From positions 36,842 to 100,841 of the forward strand of contig JAVTVY010025038.1 in assembly GCA_036873755.1 (NCBI GenBank): DNA of 64,000 nt, written 5' to 3'. Shown one piece after another: positions 29,810 to 41,937 of the stretch (position 1 is the first letter of the stretch; every line of letters starts with the position of its first letter). A program made the translations under genes and the position numbers. Below the pieces are notes generated by a model. The model did no database searches, had not been told where the DNA came from, and saw only the letters and a list, made by a program, of their open reading frames with translations. The stretch is from Hanleya hanleyi. Its lineage: Eukaryota; Mollusca; Polyplacophora; Lepidopleurida; Hanleyidae.

Positions 29810-30556
29810 GCTGTTATATGAGTTAGGTCTTTGAATTATGGACGCGGAAATTCTTCAATGGACGACGAGTGAATAATGAATGACGCACTAGACGATTGTA
29901 CGTGTAGCCAGCGCGTGAAGGCACAGGAACGTTTACATCCAAAACTCTTGCTCTAAATCGTAGGGATGCTCGCATAAAATAAGCAATTTGATAAACCATG
30001 AACCCATGTATGACATCGAGGAGCGCTATCAGAGAGCGAAGTAAATTTCTCTTGGGAGATACACAAAATATTAAACTGAATTCAGTGGCGAACATCGCCA
30101 AACAAACGTAATTACTGATACTGAAGGCACGTAGTCGTCTAGTGTAGAGCAATATCGATTTGATCGTTGGTCGGTGTTCGTTGACAGGTGTCGAATCCAG
30201 CGGAATATTTGTGGCGCTTAAACTGTTGGTGAAGTTCATGGATGAACCTCCGGTGAAATGTCTAATATCCGGTAGAAACTTTTTAACACAGCAAACGTGT
30301 TTTCCATTTTCCACACTATCGAACAGCATCCAGTGATGCTAGAAATTTCCGTATGAAATACTTGAGTTATGGTCCTCACCATATAGGGTATACGGTCGTA
30401 CGAATGGAGGAAAATTGCTCAGAAATGGCACCATAAAGAAACAGCCAATAATAGATGGTAGATGGCTCCTCAGATCTGAAAAATAGAAATATTACACTCT
30501 CGAATACAAACATCAGATCCGATATTCAGTTGCCGGTCCTCACCCAAGAAGACGTT
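29810..30556. repeat. Dispersed-repeat mosaic related to the 1.77-kb unit
   Basis: 29810-29900 (family 1: AGGTCTTTGAATTATGGACG) is followed by sequence shared with the 38327-41863 duplication: GAATCCAGCGGAATATTTGT near 30190 matches 39516, and GGGTATACGGTCGTACGAATG near 30387 matches 39875. A 168-residue minus frame at 29823-30329 has no recognisable domain and overlaps these repeats; not called as a gene. Confidence 0.55.
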
Positions 30557-33330
30557 CAAACGACAGTATTTGCACCAAACTCTAAGTAGGCATGAAATAA
30601 AAACTTACGTATAAAATCAAGCAGTTTCCTGCAGAGAAAAGAAGCCAACAGTTTGCAATGATGCCGAGACATCAATCCGGGGCTAGCGGCCGTATGAACC
30701 CATTTACATCTAGATCAGCATGGCATTCATATGGACAACCTCCATCAAAACGTGACTGAGATACATCATTCTCTAGATAACGACTTTACAAAGAAAACTA
30801 TATGAATTAATAATACTGATCAGCTATAAGGATTTGATATTTTTGGAACATGATGATATCTTGCCGGCATCATTGGAAACTGTTACCCGATTCTCTCTTA
30901 CGAGAAAACCAGTCTATGTTTATGTAAAGTATGATTGTTTATTCTGTAATTTGGTGTCAATAATATATATGAATTAGGTCTTTGAATTATGGACGTGGAA
31001 ATTCTTTAATGGGTGTCAAATGAATATTTGAATGACGGACTAGACGCTTGTGTTCTGATATCGGCAAATCAGTAGCATTGATTGGTAACCATTTATTGTT
31101 GTTCCTACAGTTTTTCATATCTCAGAGTAGAACTGTGATATTGTTCTTGTATCTCAAATTATTCGGGAAATAATTTAAATATTGCTGGAGTAATATTTGT
31201 CGCATTATCCATGGAACAAGAGCTCTCGCATGCAACGATTATCCACCGTCAGCTGTGCAAATGTCAAGGGACATTCGGCACAGGAAGCGAACAAGACTAA
31301 CAATTTACAATTCAATGTAAACAAAAAATACCACATCCTCATAAATAGTAATTTTATCGTGATGATTTCAAGCAAGCAATTCCTCTAAATCTCACACTAG
31401 TTAGTATCCAATAGAGGAGTTTGCTATGTAATACCTTTAATAATTCTGGTGGTTCATTATGAGTTTGGAATAGTTCGATATTTGTCCGCGATGGTTAAAC
31501 ACGATTCTTTCACAAATTTATTCACGAATATTGACAATTCGTGCTCCAGCATAAACACTGAATATTACTGCTCATGAAACTGAAGGAGCTTTCATTTGAA
31601 GGGAGCGGAGAATGAATCCGAGACTGGTGGGAGATGCTTTTGAATATGCTAATAGTCACTACATTTTCTCTGTCATACTGATTTATATGTATAGTATTTC
31701 AGGATGGACTATACTCCACTCCAGATTAATAGCTGATAAAAACTTTCCTAGCGAACGATCAACCACATAAAATACGAAATATTAGCAGGGTGATTCGGTT
31801 CTGTGAATTCTAACTGTTGTAGTAGAGAACAGTAAAATTTTTTTTTTTTGTACTCATAAAAAATATTTTCCCGTATAGTAAAGATAGCGATTAGAAAAAG
31901 GGGAAACATTACTCGAAACTTTTCTACTGGCGTCCATAGAATAGTATAATACCTCGGGGAATTATCTCGACCAAATGATCCTGGGGAATTTTTTGATTCT
32001 CTATCTGAGAACTGTGAGTGCTCCATAATGCGAAACGATAACTTCTGATTTGCTTCATTAAGGAACATTTATGACTTTTAAAGTTTAATTATCAAGCTGT
32101 CGATGTCGACATGTTATAATCGGAAGGAAACGGCGAAAAATTAATGAAGTTATGGAAAGAATCTTATAGAAATATGCAAACTTCTGAGCTATACTCCACG
32201 TACACATATTTGATGCGCAGGCTTTCGATTCTCATGTCAGAGCTTTCATCAAGCGACATGGTGAACTTGCCAAAACGAAATTTGCCCCGATATGTTAGTA
32301 TCTTGAATTATGACGTTATGAAGGCAGACTATGTTATAACATTGCATGCCCAACACCATTGTGCTTCGAAAATAACAGGCGAGGTTTGGAGCTTATCTTC
32401 GTTCCTGAAGTTATTTTCTTGAAATTTCAGAATGAATCTGAACAAATTTTATAGAGATACTGTGCAGAATTGCTTTGCCACGACAAAATGATACATGTAT
32501 TAGCAAAATAAATCGGTCATCAAACTGTGAATATCTAATCAGCAAAAAATCGTTGTTAAAACAACCAAGTTACAATTTCCACGTACACCTTGAATGATCG
32601 CATTACCCGTCACTTTATATTTAACCTAATCTAGCCATGAAGCCGTAAACTAAATAGAGTTGAAGCCGTTGCATCGTCTGCGTTGAAGAGTATATTACAT
32701 TAAAGGAATTGCAATTCACCGAATTAGCAACTGATCAGATATGACAGAGGGGATATTTTCACTAGAATTTGGAGCCCCACTAGTACTTGGAACTGAGAAC
32801 CTCTTGGGACATTCTGTGTGTAAAACCTAACAGTCTTATACTATTGGAGACTTCATTATTACCAGTACAGTCTTTGGAGGCTTTTCTCATTCCGAGGAAT
32901 ATAGGGTGTGAAGAATCTACTTATAATAAAATGAATTTTTTGAAGTGTTCACGCCATTTGTTTTTATCACACGAGCATAACTCGTTTTGGATTGGTATAA
33001 GCATTGATATTGAAACAACATTCACTCCAAGTTAATATGGGACTGGAAGTTGTAACAAGGATTCAGAAAGTCGTTAGCAAATCTGAACTATATACGACAG
33101 GAATTATAACTTGAAATCTTTCCCATTAAAGTATATCGATCTTTGAATCCCTGTACTGTGTCGATCTCAACGTCTCCTCAAACACGAGGATGAATATATT
33201 CGCTTCCATATCTGTGCTACTAGCAGGTAGTTCGCCTCTGATAGTGAAGTCTAATACTGTTAAAAGGCAAATTCAGCTTCGAACCGTTCTTTAATAAAAT
33301 TGTTGTGATAGGCATTTCCCTTCATTTCTG
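30557..33330 (+). repeat. Diverged segmental duplication S2, copy 1
   Basis: Collinear with 41938-44484. Landmarks: AGTAGGCATGAAATAAAAA (30585/41960), GGACTAGACGCTTGT (31037/42326), ATAGTAATTTTATCGTGATG (31345/42667), GAAGGGAGCGGAGAATGAAT (31598/42950), TCTGAGCTATACTCCACGTA (32183/43504) and GCTTCCATATCTGTGCTACT (33204/44342). Many indels; no conserved frame. Confidence 0.75.
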
Positions 33331-33599
33331 AGTGAATGAAGTTTATTCTCATTACCCAGGATACAGAGTATAGAGATGAACATGAACATATATACAATAA
33401 TAATATGGCCGAAAATTTTACACAAGATTGGAAAACAGATAACAAGTGTATCATAGAAACCAAGCATAATAGTATTACGAATCATAATGTATCACAGAAA
33501 CTTAATATATTAAATATCGATATATATAATGGTATCATAGGAACTAAATTTGATTACAAAATATGGAGGACGACAAATGATTTTGGACGCAAAATTTAA

Positions 33600-34650
33600 A
33601 CTAAACAGGGGGAAAAATAAAGGAATCAAATTTTGAAAGCTGCAGCCTCGATAATAAAGTTGGCTAAATCAATCAGTTGTCGGTAACAAAATCTCTCAAC
33701 AATAAGAATACTGGAAAATTTCAAGTTGGTGATATATGTAAAATAATACTTGGGTATATACTTAAAACGAAAAGTACATAGACCAGGACATTCTAACATG
33801 AAGTGAAATTCGTAACCAATCTTCTCTGTGTTGCACAATTTACAGACTCGTGAATCTAACAAAGTGTTATCATAACGACCTCGTTCAATTGGTAGTCAGT
33901 GGCTAGAGGTTCGAAATTTAAAAATAGCAAGTCTGAATTTTTCGGGCAATCTAATCAAGTAATTTTCAAATTTGAATTCAGTTTTAAACAAACAATATGA
34001 TCTGGCCTTGTCTGAGTTGTTGACATCAGAAAACACTGTTGAATAAACATATCAATCTCTCTTCTCTTAACCCACTTTACTAATCATTTAATACTGTGGG
34101 GGCCAGCAGAGCCAGTCTCTCAGACATAACTCAGACCACTTCGATCCAGTATAGACTTCACTCGAGCTAACAATTCAGACTTGAATACATGATTTTCGAA
34201 CATATGTTATATAACACAATACATGTTACTAAAAAGCTTATTTGACAGAGCCAATGTAGCCCAGAAATTGGTGATTCGAGCATTTACTAGGAGAGAGAGA
34301 ATTTAGGTTTAACGTCGCATTCAGCAATATTTCAGCTATATAGCGACCGAGCATTTACTAACACACCCATGCTATATCTACCTGGTTCGCCATAAACCAT
34401 CAGATTGGGGGTTGAAGTTTTGACTTTCAATATGTACTTACAAAATTTGAGGTGCAGCGATTCTAAGACAGTAATATTCTCATAACCCCACACTTCGCTA
34501 CCATACAATAAAATGAGTACAACAGTTTCGTCAAAAAGGTCTAACATTATGTCAATTGGAAGTTTATGCTTTTTGCATTTATTGAGTAAACTAAATATCG
34601 CTCTCTCTGCCTGATCCACCAAAGACTTTTTACATTTCGAAACTTTCCAT
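33600..34650 (-). pseudogene. Non-LTR retrotransposon remnant (C-terminal part)
   Basis: On the minus strand 34622-34332 reads RAIFSLLNKCKKHKLPIDIM, YGSEVWGYENITVLESLHLK and CKYILKVKTSTPNLMVYGE, which correspond to the thumb region of the element at 13500-16790 (SILNYGIEVWGY, VHRKFFKQLLGV, VYGELGR). 33862-33626 reads VCKLCNTEKIGYEFHFMLEC then a long helical tail, the Cys-containing C-terminus of the same kind of element. Between them the sequence is shifted and interrupted. The RT catalytic part is absent. Probably the same or a sister family to the 13.5-kb copy, in the same orientation. Confidence 0.8.
34290..34347. mobile_element. 58-bp insertion with 13-bp target-site duplication
   Basis: CGAGCATTTACTA at 34277-34289 is repeated exactly at 34348-34360, bracketing 58 bp (GGAGAGAGAGAATTTAGG, TTTAACGTCGCATTCAGC, AATATTTCAGCTATATAGCG). 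The insertion splits the retrotransposon remnant. I associate the core with a very common gastropod (abalone) short repeat. The 13-bp duplication suggests LINE-driven insertion. Confidence 0.75.
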
Positions 34651-34663
34651 TTGGGCTATATGT

Positions 34664-34870
34664 GATTCAAGCTAAAGGTGTGTATACTTTGAGTTTCAAC
34701 ACAGACTCACTGTTCTAATGTGCATGTTTCACCAAAATCTGGGAGATGGTAACTCATGAGTGTCAAGTCAATTTGAATCTTGCATTTAATTTCCCCATTT
34801 GGTGAAAAATGCACATTGGAACAGTGAGTCTGTGTTGAAACTCAAAGTATACATACCTTTAGCTTGAATC
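34664..34870. mobile_element. Foldback element with 73-bp inverted arms
   Basis: Left arm 34664-34736 (GATTCAAGCTAAAGGTGTGT, TTGAGTTTCAACACAGACTC, ending CACCAAA) and right arm 34798-34870 (TTTGGTGAAAAATGCACATT, ending AGCTTGAATC) are near-perfect inverted copies separated by 61 bp. Arms differ at only a few positions. No coding sequence. Confidence 0.8.
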
Positions 34871-35089
34871 AAGCATTGGAAAGTGTATACAAAGTTTGAA
34901 ATATATGTATTAAGGCAGTGTGACGTCACTGGACCTAGATATGATTGCAACAGACCACCATAGAATACCATGCTTTATTTGCAGTTTACTCTGTGTAATA
35001 AAATCGTAAAAAATTTCAATAAATATTTTCGGACACTGTTTCCAATGGTCTTTCATTTGATGGAAACTATACTTGAGGGTTTACGATCA

Positions 35090-38000
35090 CTTTAAGGAAT
35101 TTCTATAATCCAAAGATCCTAATTCTAGGATTCACGCTTTGATTGTTGGTGTTCATATAAACACTAAGCGGATCTTGAATACATAGGCTCATACGGCCCA
35201 TAGCCCCGGGTTAAGCGGAATTAGACAAGTTTCGAAACGCACCTCCATAGATCTTGCACGCTACGTTCGTATTTTCCTATCAGCACGCGATATGTATCGC
35301 TAACTTTGGGAAACTTCGAGTGGAGGCGCTTGATGACATAGCGCTGTTTTTGCAATAATGTTTTGTGACCTTGATTAAAATCGTCACATTTAACAATGGA
35401 TCTAGCAAATGCTACTAATCGAGATATGTATACGCCATATGCAGGTCCCTCTAATGTCAATGGTTTGTGCTATAGGAAATCATATTCTGATTGACGGTAC
35501 GATCAAGATGTGGTAAATTCAAGACAATTTGAAAGGTTTAAGTTCACTTGACGTATCTGAATCAATCTGGGCTGTGCGAATACTCCACTGGCGTGACGAT
35601 CTAATTAAGCAATTGACATCGTCCAGAATGCTTTCATGATCATTAGCATGTATTAGATTCTGGTTGTGTTTTCAATGTTATCGTATGGTTTCTGATGGAT
35701 AAAGATCCCGAATAACACCATGCACATTTGCAAAGCTTTAGAACAAATGACTCAGAATGCGAACATTAATTAATACATACACACTATACGGAAATGCTAT
35801 CTGCCAACGCAGACCAATGGTTAAAATCGAACCAAAATTCCTTTGCCTTGGACAGGAGAGCATTCCTTATCTTTATGAGCCAGAAACCCCGTGCTATTGA
35901 TTCAAGAAAAAGTTTACTGCTTCGGTGCAGTGTAGATTCAAATAGCACGTGATACAGGGAATGCAATTCTATTAATTATAGAGATTGTTCGGATCAATGA
36001 TATGGATTGATTGAATCAAGCGTATCGACATGTTGGCGCATTTGTTAATGGTCAGTATATCGACATTTGACATACAATCTCGGCACCACTGGGTGCTGCA
36101 TTGTAAGGACGATTGAAACTTTAACAGAACAATGAAGTTCTGGCGAATCAGATTGATTCTTTAATCTTTTCTTGAGGGTTCCTGAATCTCCGCAGCATTT
36201 TACGTTTTCTTACGCTTTTGTCGGCAATCTAACTACATTGATATTCGATAGCTTCCTCGATTGAGAGGAACGTTCAACATTTTTTATTGACGTTGCATGG
36301 ATAAGCATCAGGATGATCCAAATGCTTGTTAAGACCTAAAATGCACTAATCAAGCGAGTCGTTTCCGAATTATTATTATTATACCTCATACCAGATTTGG
36401 TCATCCTGATTGGTTGGAACTCGGTCACATGACGTTCTGTAATTAAGCAATAATGTTTTCATTGGCGTGCTCAATGGTTATTTTACGCACGGCTAGTGTG
36501 AGAAAGTTTATATTTTAGGGCAAGGGCGAAGGTAGTCTTGCACTACCCAAGTTGATTATCAACAAAGATTATAATGAAAAGTTGAAAACATATTCTAAAC
36601 TTTGTCCGCCTTTCTCCCCTTTCTTAAAAATATTCGTCTATTGGTGCTCCCGTCTCGTTTGGCATCGTGCCGCCAATGTCAGTGGACGAGTTTATGTGGT
36701 CTCTCAAAGGGGGAGTGATACTGTCAGCTGTGTGGAAATTACGTGGATATATGTCTATTTGTGTCGCTTTGTTAATCAATTTCACGATGGAAACAACAGT
36801 TAAACTTGAGAAAGAAATTTAATTTTGTAATTTATTTGTTTGTGTTATTCGATTGTTACTTTTATGAAAGCAGACGTCCCTCTCCTCATCCGACTTGTGA
36901 AATGGAATCGCCCAATGGACACCTGCACTTGGCGGCGGTTGATTTCACATAACCGTGCTAAAACGTGCAATAAATGCACGGTTAGCTCGATGCTATTGAC
37001 ACAAGTGTTATAGAATATGTGATAGTCCACGGTCTCGAGGCGATAGCGCACGATTTCGAGGCTATAGCGCACTGTCTCGAGACTATTGCGCACAGTCCCT
37101 GTCATAGCCCATTCTTCTGCTAACAAGCATGTACCCAGTGTAGCAACAATTAGTCAGACAAAATTTGGACGATTGTATCCGTATTTCCGCGTGTTGTAGT
37201 GTAAACATCAAGTGTATACTAGCCGTATGGTGATTAATATTCTGTCGCTTTTGAGAAAAGAATTTTTTTTCAGCTCAAACCACCGATGAGCCGAATTTAT
37301 CTGATCAAACTAAAAGCGCTCTTTCAAAGTCTCCCATATTCCCGCCACGTTGAGCATGTACATTTCACACCAGGTGTTCATTTTGTTGCCGGATGAAAGA
37401 GATGATGATCGGGAGAACGTCGATTTCGTTCTGAGAAAACTCCAAAAATAAAATAACCATACTTGGTATATCAAATGTATAGTGTTGGTCGACTCGCTAC
37501 ATCTAATGACATGAACCTAATGAAAAATATCCCTGATACACAGCATAAAAACTTTTTCGGTATAATAAAACAGATAGTGCATGCTACGGTTTTTTGTCAG
37601 CTCTCGACATTGATGTTCAACTCGGACTGTATATTGTGAGAAATGGGCAGGTCGACATATCCTTGTGAGAATTCCACAGTGGTATTTATTGGCACAGGTA
37701 GGGTACTAATTCAGTTCGTCGACAAGGTGTCATTTGTAGAGCGTTATGGGACTAAATAATTACGTATTGTCCAGTGTTCCAAAGCATTTTTGGTAATCCA
37801 AAACAATTACATCATGAGGTATCAAAAATAATCTGATGGATCTACCTTACTGCATAATATTATGTCTCAAACGAAATCCACCCGATGGTCACAATTTAAT
37901 TGTTTGGCTTGCTCTTGGAGTTCGGCACCTTCTCATTGAGCACATTATAGATGTACACAGAAATGTAAAACATCACCATCGTCTTGTGTTTTGTCTTCCA

Positions 38001-38110
38001 GTAGTCCCACCTTATTCAGTTTTCCACACCAAATTCTTTACCATTTCTTGTCTATTTTGAAATATTTATATATAATTCACATATGTTTGCTTTGAAAGCC
38101 AGATTTAAAA
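35090..38110 (+). repeat. Diverged segmental duplication S3, copy 2, interrupted by an insertion
   Basis: 35090-35460 matches 53130-53460 (inverted family 1 plus CGCCATATGCAGGTCCCTCT); 35460-36370 and 37575-38110 match 22130-23780; 36371-37571 is an insertion absent from the 22-kb copy. Confidence 0.7.
36371..37571. mobile_element. Putative TIR DNA transposon, about 1.2 kb
   Basis: Left end TTATTATTATACCTCAT and right end CGGTATAATAAAA are inverted (TTATTATACC), and the segment is missing from the paralogous copy at about 23140, which supports insertion. Two small open frames (36552-36803 plus; 36845-37126 minus, with repeated 'xxRYxLETV' phrases) show no transposase motif. The left 190 bp recurs at 54620-54812 at a different site, confirming mobility. 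Superfamily unknown. Confidence 0.55.
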
Positions 38111-38326
38111 ATATCAATTGTTTTGGTGATATAGAAATTTGAAATATGTTACACACACATATTGAAGTGGTTGCACCTGGTCTATGATCTCCCTTCTTGT
38201 ATTCTTAGTGAGCCAAGGAATAGTCAGAAATAAGTTTCACTGAGATGATGAAATCCACACGCCATACCAACAGCGTACACGGATGAGAATCCGGGTAGAC
38301 GTACCTCACAGTAGTCAGAGTTATCA

Positions 38327-40094
38327 GAATCCACTATAAGCACACGGACATATTTTCGAATTTATTCACACAGTCCACCCTGAAACATCATCGCGATCAA
38401 GAAACAAAACGGAAGAAAACCAGTTCTCATGCACTTGATTTCAACGTTAAATGATTACTCACTTTATTTTATATAGGTTCCTATTACAAAGGTTAGACTC
38501 TTTAAGAAATGTAACCAGCTATTTTGCTGTTATTGAGAGGGCGGTAAGCTATTATTTTCGTTACAATTTTTGAAGCCTTGTTTTCGCATTTTGGTCGACG
38601 TGGGCGCCGCCATGTTGCCTGCGGGAAACCGGGACTGATGACGTCAGCTTTCAGGACAACGTCACGGCTAACGCTTGATCCAGTGACGTTCCAATTACTC
38701 ACATTTGAACTACTCTGGGTCCGAGTTTCATTCGAGGAAAAGACTGTCGCGGGACTATCCAATTGTTTCAGGTTATCTCCGCCAGCTGAAAAATTTCTTT
38801 CCCAAGTTTTTCAGTTGAGACTTGCCCGATTCAAGTTGCGTAAAATTTGAAACTGAGCGATGAACTAAAAGAGCGTCCTCGGCATTTGCCCATTGATTCC
38901 AGTTTACTGAAAATTTTTCAACATTTAGAGTATTACACTTGGACTACTAAAATCATCTAGATTTTCAGCGGATTGACTGGGTACTTTCTCGCGCGAATTA
39001 CCGGCACGATCAACACGATCATCCTTAAATCTCCATGACGTTGTGACGTTTTTTATAACTATACACTCACTTTCGCTCATCTGAAAACGTCATGCAGTGG
39101 TGCAATGGCGGCGCTCAGTGCACGCCGTAGCGAGCAACAAAATCTTCAATATTTCTTATATTTCGCATTCTATCAACATTATTTTTTTTACAATAACAGT
39201 TGGAATACAAATACTTATATTTATAGTCACACTCAGAAATAAGGTACATGTAAGTACTTCTTTAACAGAATCATTTTGAGCCTCTGTATAATTCAGATCC
39301 TGTGATAAATGTGACGATTTTAATCAACATTACAAAACGTTACTGCAGAAACTTATTAAACAGGGTCATAGCACCAAGCCCCTCCACTAACAGTTTTTTT
39401 TTTCAAACTTGGCGGTACATATCGCATGCTGATAGCAAAATACGTATACAGCGTGTAAGATCTATGGGGTTACGTTTCGTAACTTGTGTGATATTCCGCT
39501 TATCCCCCCCCCCCCGAATCCAGCGGAATATTTGTGGCGCTTAAACTGTCGGTGAAGTTAATGGATGAACCTCCCGTGAAATGTCTATACCCAAGTTGCC
39601 ACATGAACAGGTACAATAAAAGCGTACCTGAGATACAACACATATCACGAATCGTTAAGATTCTTGGTATGTGCTTTAGAATAGGTTAACCGGAGGACTA
39701 TTCTGTGAATTCATGTGACGCAATCAGTATGTCGGCACCTCTTCCCACTTCCCTTATATGTGTTGTAATTTAACACAGCAAACGCGTTTTCCGTTTTTCC
39801 ACACTATCGCTCTATCCAGGGCGACGAGAAATTTCCGTATGAAATACTTGGGTTATGGTCCTCACCATACGTATAGGGTAAGGTCGTACGAATGGACGGA
39901 AATAGTTCAAAATTTACACCATAAAGGAGTCTCGAATACAAATATCAGATCCGATATTCAGTAGACGGTTCTCACCCAAGAAGAAGTTCCGCGTCCGAAA
40001 AAAAAACAAAAAAAAACAAAACGAACAAACAATAATAGTAGAGATAAACATGGGCCAGTTTCCTGCACGAGAGTAGCTGCCAACAGGTTTCAAT
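38327..40094 (+). repeat. 1.77-kb tandem duplication, copy 1
   Basis: Repeated immediately as 40095-41863 with only scattered substitutions and one- to few-base indels (offset 1768, then 1769 after an extra base near 40723). Breakpoints share only 'GA'. The unit holds, in order, a GC-richer promoter-like stretch (CGCCGCCATGTTGCCTG; TGATGACGTCAGC; 38590-38700), a second one near 39080-39130 (CAATGGCGGCG), family 1 repeat (39300-39505), and family 2 in minus orientation (39590-39770). No conserved gene product recognised; the 86- and 90-residue frames are short and overlap on opposite strands. Confidence 0.9.
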
Positions 40095-41863
40095 GAATCC
40101 ACTATAAGCACACGGACATATTTTCGAATTTATTCACACAGTCCACCCTGAAACATCATCGCGATCAAGAAACAAAACGGAAGAAAACCAGTTCTCATGC
40201 ACTTGATTTCAACGTTAAATGATTACTCACTTTATTTTATATAGGTTCCTATTACAAAGGTTAGACTCTTTAAGAAATGTAACCAGCTATTTTGTTGTCA
40301 TTGAGAGGGCGGTAAGCTATTATTTTCGTTACAATTTTTGAAGCCTTGTTTTCGCATTTTGGTCGACGTGGGCGCCGCCATGTTGCCTGCGGGAAACCGG
40401 GAATGATGACGTCAGCTTTCAGGACAACGTCACGGCTAACGCTTGATCCAGTGACGTTCCAATTACTCACATTTGAACTATTCTGGGTCCGAGTTTCATT
40501 TGAGGAAAAGACTGTCGCGGGACTATCCAATTGTTTCAGGTTATCTCCGCCAGCTGCAGAATTTCTTTCCCAAGTTTTTCAGTTGAGACTTGCCCGATTC
40601 AAGTTGCGTAAAATTTGAAACTGAGCGATGAACTAAAAGAGCGTCCTCGGCATTTGCCCATTGATTCCAGTTTACTGAAATTTTTTCAACATTTAGAGTA
40701 TTACACTTGGACTACTAAAATCATCATAGATTTTCAGTGGATTGACTGGGTACTTTCTCGCGCGAATTACCGGCACGATCAACACGATCATCCTTAAATC
40801 TCCATGACGTTGTGACGTTTTTTATAACTATACACTCACTTTCGCTCATCTGAAAACGTCATGCAGTGGTGCAATGGCGGCGCTCAGTGCACGCCGTAGC
40901 GAGCAACAAAATCTTCAATATTTCTTATATTTCGCATTCTATCAACATTATTTTTTTTACAATAACAGTTGGAATACAAATACTTATATTTATAGTCAAA
41001 CTCAGAAATAAGGTACATGTAAGTACTTCTTTAACAGAATCATTTTGAGCCTCTGTATAATTCAGATCCTGTGATAAATGTGACGATTTTAATCAACATT
41101 ACAAAACGTTACTGCAGAAACTTATTAAACAGGGTCATAGCACCAAGCCCCTCCACTAACAGTTTTTTTTTTCAAACTTGGCGGTACATATCGCATGCTG
41201 ATAGCAAAATACGTATACAGCGTGTAAGATCTATGGGGTTACGTTTCGTAACTTGTGTGATATTCCGCTTATCCCCCCCCCCCCGAATCCAGCGGAATAT
41301 TTGTGGCGCTTAAACTGTCGGTGAAGTTAATGGATGAACCTCCCGTGAAATGTCTATACCCAAGTTGCCACATGAACAGGTACAATAAAAGCGTACCTGA
41401 GATACAACACATATCACGAATCGTTAAGATTCTTGGTATGTGCTTTAGAATAGGTTAACCGGAGGACTATACTGTGAATTCATGTGACGCAATCAGTATG
41501 TCGGCACCTCTTCCCACTTCCCTTATATGTGTTGTAATTTAACACAGCAAACGCGTTTTCCGTTTTTCCACACTATCGCTCTATCCAGGGCGACGAGAAA
41601 TTTCCGTATGAAATACTTGAGTTATGGTCCTCACCATACGTATAGGGTAAGGTCGTACGAATGGACGGAAATAGTTCAAAATTTACACCATAAAGGAGTC
41701 TCGAATACAAATATCAGATCCGATATTCAGTAGACGGTTCTCACCCAAGAAGAAGTTCCGCGTCCGAAAAAAAAAAACAAACAAAAAAAACGAACAAACA
41801 ATAATAGTAGAGATAAACATGGGCCAGTTTCCTGCACGAGAGTAGCTGCCAACAGGTTTCAAT
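40095..41863 (+). repeat. 1.77-kb tandem duplication, copy 2
   Basis: Near-identical to the preceding copy. Differences include GGAATGATGACG versus GGACTGATGACG near the CRE-like site, and length changes in A-rich runs at 41767-41790. Confidence 0.9.
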
Positions 41864-41937
41864 GATGCCAACAAGCCCCTAGCCCCGGATCAAGTGGAAT
41901 TAGACACCAGGTTACGAAACTAATACTGTATTCATAC

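Noticed and set aside
29823..30329. 168-residue minus-strand frame
   Set aside because: Overlaps dispersed repeats shared with 39.5-39.9 kb, where no equivalent frame is kept; no domain recognised.
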